Below, one piece after another: positions 1 to 64,000 of a DNA stretch of 64,000 nucleotides; the stretch's first letter is position 1, and each line of letters opens with the position of its first letter. Under the pieces are notes generated by a model that was not told the DNA's origin, ran no database searches, and saw only the letters and a program-made list of their open reading frames with translations. The translations under genes were made by a program, and so were the position numbers. Where the stretch lies: positions 1,538,501 to 1,602,500 of the forward strand of contig JAWNZC010000103.1 of assembly GCA_035771165.1 (NCBI GenBank), read 5' to 3'. The stretch is from Paragorgia papillata (lineage: Eukaryota; Cnidaria; Anthozoa; Scleralcyonacea; Coralliidae).

Positions 1-1
1 T

Positions 2-270
2 GCTCAAGACTGGAACACTTTACCAGAAGAACTTCGGAACATTGAACTTTTTTCATTATTTAAACTTAAACTTAAGAAACATTTAAAACTTTAATTTTTA
101 GTTTTGTAATTTTTCATTTATATTGCTCTTCCGTATCTGTTATACCGTACCGTTTCTGCTATATCTGTTATATATAAATATGTATGTATATGTTTTACCT
201 ATGCAGGGCTCCACTGAAAATCACTTTTGTGAGTGGACTTCCTGAATAAATATTGTTACTAACTAACTAA
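2..270 (+). mobile_element. 3' end of a CR1/L2/Jockey-type LINE (reverse transcriptase C-terminus and 3' UTR)
   Basis: Positions 2 to 94 read AQDWNTLPEELRNIELF and continue to LKKHLKL followed by TAA. This matches the conserved WNSLPE..R C-terminal tail of CR1/L2/Jockey-group reverse transcriptases. A short 3' UTR with a CTGAATAAA signal follows, ending in a small ACTA repeat near 255 to 268, as expected for a LINE 3' tail. The rest of the element lies outside the window. The clade is not resolved. Confidence 0.7.
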
Positions 271-274
271 AATT

Positions 275-890
275 TTGTGTAGATCTTTTCTTGATTTGTC
301 TGCCAATCTCGCGGTTTTGTTCTTTAAAATGGCCAATCAATCCGTCATCTCTATATAGGCCGACATTTTCTTTGCCAAAGTTTTTCCAAGGCTGTTTAAA
401 ACAAAAAGGCCAACCAGTTCGCAAATTTCGGTGCCGTCATAGCTACCCATGGTGACATCAAATAAATATTGGCTGTCTTTTTTAATCTATGGTTTTTCTT
501 TGTTGAAAAGGAGTGATTTTCTCGCATGTTTAATAACTGTAATTTCATCGCTGTCTATATTTGTAAAATTTCTGGCCCAGGATAATGCTTGGTCCAGTAG
601 GTTTTCAGATATTGATAGATAGAAATCGACAATGTCAAATGAAATAAAAGTGTGTCTATTTTTTTCGTTGATATTATTTAACCATTCGATTACATTTTGT
701 GTGTTTCTCCATTGATTTGCTTTCGAAATTCTTCTCAATTCGGTATTTATTCTGTCAAGAATTACTTTGCTGAGTTTCCAGTTTCGCTTTTGCTGGGTTA
801 ATTAAACGGCATGTTGGGTTGTTTTCGAAATTATCTTTATGGTCTTTAAGTGAAATAATAAATGCTTCGCGTTTTTTTGTCTGTTCAATT
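275..890 (-). mobile_element. Decayed Penelope-like reverse transcriptase fragment
   Basis: Read on the minus strand this gives, in order, [43 protein letters not shown], a variant of the VTMGSYDG block and GLYRDDGL (the catalytic DD box). This block order is that of the RT common in cnidarian Penelope-like elements. A stop follows the KEKP residues near 487 and frames shift around 340 to 400, so it is dead. The GIY-YIG part would lie at lower coordinates, where the LINE tail sits instead, so the copy is truncated. It is related to the element at 54198..55726 but not identical. Confidence 0.75.
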
Positions 891-1130
891 CTGTCACTAA
901 TTTTTAGTTTGTTTGAAATGTTTTTTTTTTAATTCTTCATCAATCTGTGTTATTGTGTCCTCTGATCCAGGACATATATATATATATATTGAATGAATGG
1001 TTGAATGAATGGAATATTTTTGCTTCAGTCTGATTATAGCGTAATGTTTCACTTTTTTTTCAATGACAGGAACTGGAACAAGGACTGCATTTAATAACAG
1101 GTTAACGTTTATTATTTCAGGCAACCATTA

Positions 1131-3544
1131 ACAATGCTTATTTTAATGCATGGGTGGTGTGGTGTTTGTTGCTTTGTTTATAACAATGTATGCAAAAACA
1201 GGCAGGGGGCTGTTCATTTATATATTTCTAATGTATGCATATAATTTAGTCCTGGTTTGGGATTAAGAGTTATGTTTGGTACATGCATGCAGGGCAAACG
1301 GGCGTACATAAAGTACCTACACAAAGTTGGCCTATTGGCACAGTTTATTGATTCGAAAGATTATTTTATTATACTGTGTATGTCATCAAGCACTCTAACC
1401 AAGCAGTCAATTCTTCAAAAATGGATTCAAAAATTAAACTCTTTATAATAGTAAATGCTCCTGTCGTGATTACAATAGGCCTACATATTTTGCTTCGTAT
1501 ATACTTTCATATTTCTGATTTTTTTGTTTTCTGTTGTAATGCATATTGGGTGTGAGTTCATAGCTTGTGACAGTTGTCTCACAGGAACCATTGTGTTTGT
1601 GCTGATGTTATATGTGCGGTGATATTGATCACACAAAGCAAGCTGTTGTGCCTGTTGAAAAGCTACATGTAAACCACTACTCATTTGCCCAGTGAGGCAA
1701 ATGACTCACCTTACATCGATATTGATGCTATACTGTATTTTACTGGAGTGTACTTGTAATATGCTATATTGCGTATAATCTTTAAAAATACTACTAATAA
1801 TAAATACGTTAAAATCCTCAATTATATAAAATGTTTATGATTTTGGAGTTATCGTTGTTTTGTATATTATATTGTATATGTTGCATTATTACTAAGAATG
1901 ATAAACAATGTGCTACGCCAGTTGAATTTACTTGCCAACCTTGTCATATTATATACACATTGATACAGTGACGTGCAAGCGTGTCGCGCGATGCTGGCGT
2001 AATAGAGAAGAATGAGATGAGTTTTGATTTCGAATTTTTCTCCGAAAGAACTGAAAATATTTTCCCAGATTTTTTGGGATTGGTTTCATTAACTAAGAGT
2101 ACCAAGTTGCATGCGATAGGTTTATTGATGTTGTTCAAATTGACAGGAAATGAGAATACTTTATGTGAAAATATTGTGACTCGCGTGACCCTAAATTGAG
2201 GGTATTTCAATGTGAGCTAACGCAAAGCCAATACCTCCTTTTGAAATTTAGAATTTGAAATAAGTTGATTATTAAATATAGCAATAGCAAGTTGAATACA
2301 CATAAATTGGGCGAGGTAAATTGATGGCTGCCATTAGAAGGGAGCAACGAGCTAAAATACATCTAAGGAAGCAGTCATTTTTAATGGTGGGGGGTGGGAC
2401 CGAAGATATTAACCTGGTAGGGAAGGGGGTAAAAATAAAAAGCATGAAAAAAGGGGGGCTACAAAAAATAACAAACTCATCACACAAAACATCAAATTCA
2501 CTCTCTAGTTTAATAATATTGAGACTGCAATATCATAAAAAAATTATAAAAAGTGAGCCAGCCCATTAAAGGCCAACTAGACCATTATAATGACAACCAT
2601 TATAATGACAACCATTATAGTCGCCGAGCCAACTTTCATCATGTGTTAAATTTACATGAGAACTGCTACCTCTCGACTCCTACCGGGGTTGGCTTTAATG
2701 GTGGGGGGGGGGGGGGGGGGGGAGGGGGGGGAGTGATGAGTCACACAGGCTAATATACTGTAGCCCACGCTAAACTTACTAATGTACCTAGTCTGGCTTT
2801 CCTCCAAATAAAAACCACCCCCACCTCAAGTCAAGCACAACATTGTCATATAAGATCAGTCTGAAGCTGATTCTGAATGCGAACAGGTATTACATTCTAT
2901 ACAGAATGACATTCTATACTACGTTGTGAGTCTACAATTCCAGTTTTCAGAACACATGGAAGATAAGTGTTTAATATTGAATATTTAAATAGATTCTTAA
3001 TCGGGGGGGGGGGGGGGGGGGGGGCTACTGAAATAAATAAACTTTTTGGTGGGGGCCATGAAAATTACAACAAAGAAAATGAGAGGCTATAAATATATCT
3101 CCCACCCCACCTCCCACCATTAATAATAACTGCTTCCAAAAACAAGCTTTTTACTAAATTTTCATAACGATTTTTAAAATATCTATATATAAATACATAC
3201 ATACATACATACATACACACATACACATACATGTATACATATACATACATATACAGTGGCGCTAACCTTGTAAACTTGTTTCGCCGAGTGGGAAAAAGTT
3301 AATTGCGCAATTTGAATAACCAAATTTCGTAATAATAACAAATTTGGTTACTTGATATAACCAAGATAAGTAAGAAAAAAATTAACGTTATTTGTGCTAA
3401 ATTCACAGGAGGTGCGCCATAGACCTTCGATCCAAGGGTGCATGAGTGTAGACTTGTACTATTTTATGCATAAGGAAATAGTATAAATGTGAAATAAATC
3501 CTTAGAGTCTTGCTCGTTTTAAACGATTTATCATGTACTGTTGT
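1131..3544. other. Region downstream of the gene; no supported gene
   Basis: Only short ORFs without recognisable motifs occur here. It holds homopolymer G runs at about 2702-2732 and 3003-3024, two ACCATTATAATGACA units near 2580-2620, and a CATA-rich run at 3190-3250. The piece at 3230-3500 starts with GTGGCGCTAACC and looks like repeat-derived DNA. I see no exon of the neighbouring gene here. Confidence 0.5.
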
Positions 3545-3550
3545 TTTATT
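3545..3550 (-). promoter_or_regulatory. Candidate polyadenylation signal (AATAAA) of the EGF/SEA gene
   Basis: The plus strand reads TTTTATT, giving AATAAAA on the minus strand about 185 bases past the stop codon at 3736. The spacing suits a compact 3' UTR. Such hexamers are frequent in AT-rich DNA, so this is only a candidate. Confidence 0.4.
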
Positions 3551-3735
3551 AAAAATGGTTCTTACTAAATCTTACATGTGCTGCCATAACTTGACTATAT
3601 AAAATCATATTAAATTGAACTGAGTGAAAAGTGCAAACGGCTACAATGAGGTGGTAAATTTACTTAATACAGGTGCTGAGTATAAGAGGTGCATTAAGTA
3701 AAACTGTGTAATGTGGATAATTCTTTAATCAGCAA

Positions 3736-59964
<56,229 letters not shown>

Positions 59965-60021
59965 CTATTGAAAAAGACATAACCTTTGTTAACAAACTAT
60001 ATGTAACAATATAGACTACCG

Positions 60022-60508
60022 CAGAGTTCCCAAAGTAGCGGCCCCGTTACTTTCGGGATTAGCGCCATTAGGGGCCTCTACTTTCGGGGGGCCGCTACTT
60101 TCGGAAGGCCGTTATTTTCGGATGGTAAGAAAGTTTTAGTAAGATAGCTAGAAACGCAATATTTGATTGAAGTTACTTTTATCTTTCTTAGTTCAGATAC
60201 TCGCAGGTTAGTTCCATGAATTTAGATAGTATCTTTGAAACTTTGCACCATGTTTGTAATAAGTGTTAACCATGTATTGAGTCGTTACTTTCTTTTGTGC
60301 ACGCGTTACATGCATACATACATGTACGTGTCTATAGAAATCATGTTAGTGTATAACTGCGTGTGGGATATCGGTTAAATGTAACGCGTTACATCTGGGT
60401 AGCCGTTTGGGGAGTATCGCTACTTTCTATTAGAGGTCCCGAAAATTTGCCCTTACTTTCGGGTAACCGTTACTTTTTGGCGGTAGCTACTTTGGGAACG
60501 CTACTGTA
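60022..60508. mobile_element. TIR element with CGTTACTTTCGGG internal repeats
   Basis: CAGAGTTCCCAAAGTAGC at the left and GCTACTTTGGGAACGCTACTG at the right, split by about 450 bp with repeated GTTACTTTCGG units near both ends. Related piece at 38036. Confidence 0.7.
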
Positions 60509-61313
60509 TATAGAGCATAACGGCCTCATATGAGTTTAGTCTCCACAATACGTACCTTACTAAATTACAGTGCACGGCGGCTTAAAAAATCATCAATAAA
60601 ATTTACGAACCAAAACATACAGAATACAAAACAACGGTAACTCCGAAGATGGTTGAGGGAAAAACTATTTCTATGTTATTGGCTGCTTGCTGTCAGCATT
60701 TGCACGAGACTGGTTGTTTGTTTACGGTACTTAGGAAGATTGAAAGAGAACGACGGCGAATGACTTTTCGTCATTATGCTAGCCCTACGTAAGCGAAAGA
60801 AACGTGCAGCGAGATACTAAACAAAATATTAATTATGGCCTAATCGTCGGTGTAACAAAAAGAGCCAATCAGGTTCAAATAACAGCAATAAAAGTTCCTT
60901 TGTCATATTTCACGTCGATCAAACTGGGCGCGTGTGAGATTAAATTGAATAACCCTGAAGAAAGCGAAATAAAGAGTCCTTAAAAACTATTTCTCTAACT
61001 CTTTACTGCCCTAACGCAATACCATAGGCGTAGAGTATACGGGGGACTTCAGCCGCTTAGCTAAGAAATTGGGAGGGGGCTTAGCCCCTCCTCCCGAGAT
61101 TTTTAAACGACTCATAGGAAAATCCAGTAAACACAATACGTAAACGTTTAAACGTAGAAATGTGCATCGATCACTGGGACACAATGCGCCATTCAAAACA
61201 TGTTTTCAGGAGTGCTGTCAGAATGGTGAAATTGTGATTTTTAAAAATCGTCCAGGGGGCTGCTCTAGAAATGTTGACGCACAACAAATGTTATCATCCC
61301 CATGGAAAGATTA
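60509..61313. other. Sequence upstream of the last EGF block found; no exon seen
   Basis: The start (GCATAACGGCCTCATATGAG, TTTAGTCTCCACAATACGTA) is block-type intron. The rest has no recognised feature apart from a GGGAGGGGGCTTAGCCCCTC hairpin near 61070. Confidence 0.4.
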
Positions 61314-61645
61314 GGGACCTTAAGATTTTAGAACGCGAACGATCTGGGACGTCACCGGAAGTATTCAAATCGCGTTTCACGTCACTGCTCATGCGCGGCG
61401 AGGTCGCATTCTGCCGTCGTGTTGCGTTCTGGACGTCAAAGGAGCATATTTCACGTCCTGGTTACAACGTGAGTTTTAGTAAGGTTTTTATTATGTAAAA
61501 CTTGTCTAATTTTACTCTTTTAGTGTGAAATAACAATTCAGCCACTTCCAACTTCATTTCGTTCCAAAATTATGTTTGGTTTGTGTTTACCAAATGTAAA
61601 AATATTTATGTTTTCTTTAACAGTGTCAGTGACACCGTCTTTAAA

Positions 61646-62812
61646 ATGGAGAACAATGCGAAAACAGAGTAAGTAATGACTAATTATTCATAAAAGTATC
61701 CCAAAGAAGTGTTCTTGTTTTCTATATGTAGATTTGATGGATATTTTTACATGTACGTTAACGGCTAACGGGGCTCGTATACATGTACTTTCTTTAAAAC
61801 ATACAAGTGACAATTTCATGTATTTTTAGTGGTTTAAGTTATATTTTTAAGTTTCAATTTTATGCCACACAATTGTAATATTTTATTACAACATTGTTTA
61901 TGATCATTGTCCACAGTTGCATCCTAAAAGAGTGATTAATTAAAATTCAAAATATTTTAGTGCTTTGTTTCCTAAATGGAAGGATCATCCATTTCAAAAT
62001 ATGTTTGTTTATTCAATTTTCTGTCTTTTAACAGAAGTGTTGTTCAAATGTGGACAAAACAGCATGACGTCCTTCTATGTAGAGAAGTGTTGGCTGTCAA
62101 CCCTTTTTCTGCAAGAAAAAACTCCAATGATAGAGGAAGATTGTGGGAAGTCATCAAAAGAAACTTAAATGCTACACCTGAACCATATTTTGTTGTCACT
62201 AAAAGAGGTGTGAGAGATCATATTGGTTTGTTAAAAAAGAATTTCATAAAGAAAATGGAAAAAGAAGAAAAACAGAGTGGAATATCACCTGAACCAACAG
62301 AGTTAGACCGAGCTATAGAACAAATAATAGAAATGGAAGAGTCAGCTGATGTAGAGCAGCAAGTAAATGATGCTGTTAAAAAACAAAAAGAAGCAAGTGA
62401 CAGAGGAAAGGCTGAAAATATAAGAAAAAAAGCCATGGAAAAGTTATTTGATACTACAAAGCGATCATGTGAAGATGGAAGTGAGAAAACCCCTAAAAAG
62501 AAAAGGAGGAGTGGAAATGAAACCGTAGAATACCTCCGTGAAAAGAGCAAAAATGAATTTTTGTTAAGACAAGATGAAATGGCACTTAAAAAAGAGCAAA
62601 ATGACATCGAAGCCAGGAAGCATGAGAGTTTTCTTGCACAGCAAGCTGCTGTTCAGACCCAACAAAAAGAGATGCTGGAAAAAATGCATGAGCAACAACT
62701 TCAATTTCAGCAACAAAGTCAAGGTGTACAAGTGGCTATGCTACAGCAGCAACAGCAGCAAACCCAAGCCTTCATGGTCTTGCTTGAAAAACTTATTCCC
62801 AAGCAGCAGTGA
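61646..62812 (+). CDS. Harbinger MYB/SANT-like DNA-binding protein
   Basis: Exon 1 is 61646..61668 (MENNAKT plus two bases, donor GTAAGT). Exon 2 begins at 62038 after CAGAAG, the only nearby acceptor that keeps the frame, and runs to TGA at 62810-62812. Read together they give MENNAKTDVVQMWTKQHDVL, then LCREVLAVNPFS and RGRLWEVIKRNL: a trihelix with spaced Trp residues as in MYB/SANT-like domains. Then comes a basic patch TPKKKRRSG (possible nuclear signal) and a long Gln/Glu-rich coiled coil ending LEKLIPKQQ. In Harbingers this protein binds the transposon ends and helps import the transposase. The exon join is inferred. Confidence 0.75.
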
Positions 62813-63031
62813 GATACATAACATTTTACCTTAAAGTTTATACATATATTCTATAATGTTTTTATACATATATTGTTGACACTGTTAATTTGTTTACATT
62901 ATTTATTATTTGTGTTACATGTACATATGAAAGTGCAGAAAGTACTGCTTTTCCAAGAACATTTTATATTATAAAGTGTTACTCTTTAAGTCTAATATGA
63001 GTTTCTTGTTAAACATTAAATAAACTTTTTA

Positions 63032-64000
63032 TCAAGAAAAATATTCCTGTAAAGTTGGTGGATCCAAGTTAAAGTATCTTGAAGTTGAGTTTGAATACAG
63101 ACATGTCAGGGCATTTCTTAATGTAGCACAAACCACATACATTTTTCCAATTTGACTTAGGCCTATTTTTAAGTTCTTTTTAAAGTCCATGAACTTAAAG
63201 TAACTAACGATGTCTCCAAACAACCACTCCACAGATACACGAACCATGCTCATTGATCGGTTGAATGCTTGCATTTCTGGAGTAAGTACTACATCTCTGA
63301 AAGGTGCTTGAAGTTGGACCCGAAGAGGATAGGCAGGGTCTCCATAAATGCACATTGGGGTGCCATTAGGGGAGAAAGCAAATCTTTGCAGATTATCATG
63401 TAGTTGTGATTCATGAAGCATTCCAGCATCATGCTTTTTCCCCTCTACAGAAAAGAAAATTTCGTACTACTGTAGTTTGTAATTTCCTATAATTTATAAT
63501 AGCAGGAAAAAAACATAATTTAAAAAATTTAAAAACCCATAATTAATACTAGCAGAAACCCATGGAATGTTTATGGTGAAAAGGAATTTGTCTCATCCTT
63601 TAATAGCCTTTAAACACAAGAATTTGTGTAGTTTTGTGTTTTCATACATTCTTGTTGTTACATGAAACAAAATTGTTAAAGACTTTACCAGTTTTGGCAA
63701 TTTATGTAAACATTTGGAGAGTGGCTCTCAATTTCACATTCAAGTATTTATGTTAACAGAAATATTTGTGACATAAACCTTCTTCCAAAGCCCCCATTTA
63801 CCATTTGTCATTTTTGAGACCCCTCCTTTTAGAGTCAAAAAATGTTAATGCACCTCCAGTGTCTTCTCAGGGCCCCAAAGCAATAAATAATGGGGAGTCC
63901 CTACAGCCAAATACAAACATTAATTATGCTTTCTTACCAACTGGACCATAAAGATTAGCAATTAACCCATTTGGCAAAACAACCGATTGATACTTTAGAG
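63032..64000 (-). CDS. Harbinger DDE transposase, C-terminal exons (5' part outside the window)
   Basis: Exon 63938..64000 and beyond encodes YQSVVLPNGLIANLYGPV, with donor GTTG-GTAAG. After an intron, exon 63032..63444 continues with EGKKHDAGMLHESQL, IYGDPAYPLRVQLQAPF, SMVRVSVEWLFGDIV and a C-terminal LQEYFS stop. PNG..a...GP.EGr.HDa and GD.AYpl...l match the DDE_Tnp_4 (PF13359) domain: the Asp of HDA and the Asp of GDPAY, and the Glu of VEW, in the usual spacing. The splice phase joins Glu in GPVEGKK. It faces the MYB gene. Confidence 0.85.

Larger units (their letters stand above)
61314..64000. mobile_element. Harbinger (PIF) DNA transposon, left end present, runs off the window
   Basis: It starts GGGACCTTAAGATTTTAG after a TTA that fits the 3-bp Harbinger target. 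It contains the two genes expected for the superfamily in convergent orientation: a MYB/SANT-like protein on plus and a DDE transposase on minus. Both look intact where visible, so it may be a young copy. Confidence 0.75.

Noticed and set aside
62218..62607. 129-codon minus-strand frame opposite the MYB-like gene
   Set aside because: Shadow of the Lys/Glu-rich coding strand; no domain.

Overview
The window is AT-rich, intron-rich, repeat-dense eukaryotic DNA with no prokaryotic features. The repeats (CR1/L2-type LINE tails, REL-endonuclease LINEs, Penelope-like elements with hammerhead ribozymes, Harbinger, dozens of small TIR elements) and the EGF/SEA exon sequences suggest a cnidarian, probably an anthozoan. 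That assignment is inference from family resemblance; no species marker is present.

One host gene dominates. It lies on the minus strand and its exons run from about 59964 down to a stop codon at 3736. Hand-tracing splice sites gives 36 intact coding exons whose phases all join and whose lengths total 4268 nt, which is one open frame of 1422 codons including the stop. In protein order they encode: an array of EGF-like modules built from a repeated three-exon block (types C, B, A; six blocks, one lacking C), a lone type-C EGF, a DVDEC-type calcium-binding EGF, SEA domain 1 (three exons), an atypical EGF, more EGFs including a second tandem array of about 0.52-kb one-exon units, SEA domain 2 (three exons), a transmembrane exon, and a 34-residue cytoplasmic tail. 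The product is therefore a type I membrane protein with an EGF/SEA ectodomain. The 5' end (signal peptide, promoter) was not found and is probably beyond 64000. One EGF exon (23958..24046) is truncated beside a retrotransposon.

The introns hold the rest. From 1 to 1130 there are LINE and Penelope fragments downstream of the gene. From 4000 to 8000 there are a 21-bp minisatellite, a CAAA-rich array and an evolving pentanucleotide array. From 8240 to 12080 long inverted repeats enclose a REL-endonuclease LINE flanked by TAA repeats. From 15600 to 20660 and 24047 to 26137 there are copies of related LINEs bounded by (GAAA)n, including a perfect 707-bp tandem duplication. From 27381 to 28653 there are a 356-bp palindrome carrying a hammerhead ribozyme on each arm and a hammerhead-bearing retrozyme monomer. 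From 29000 to 45200 there are many TIR elements. From 46270 to 46734 there is a tandem retrozyme (277-bp unit). From 47735 to 52170 there is a dispersed repeat and an RTE-like LINE. From 54198 to 55726 there is a decayed Penelope-like element between perfect 107-bp inverted repeats, each holding a hammerhead motif. From 61314 to the end there is a Harbinger transposon with its MYB-like and transposase genes.

The most notable content is the set of hammerhead ribozymes in three settings (retrozyme, palindrome, Penelope inverted repeats) inside introns of one EGF/SEA gene that is itself expanding by exon-block duplication.
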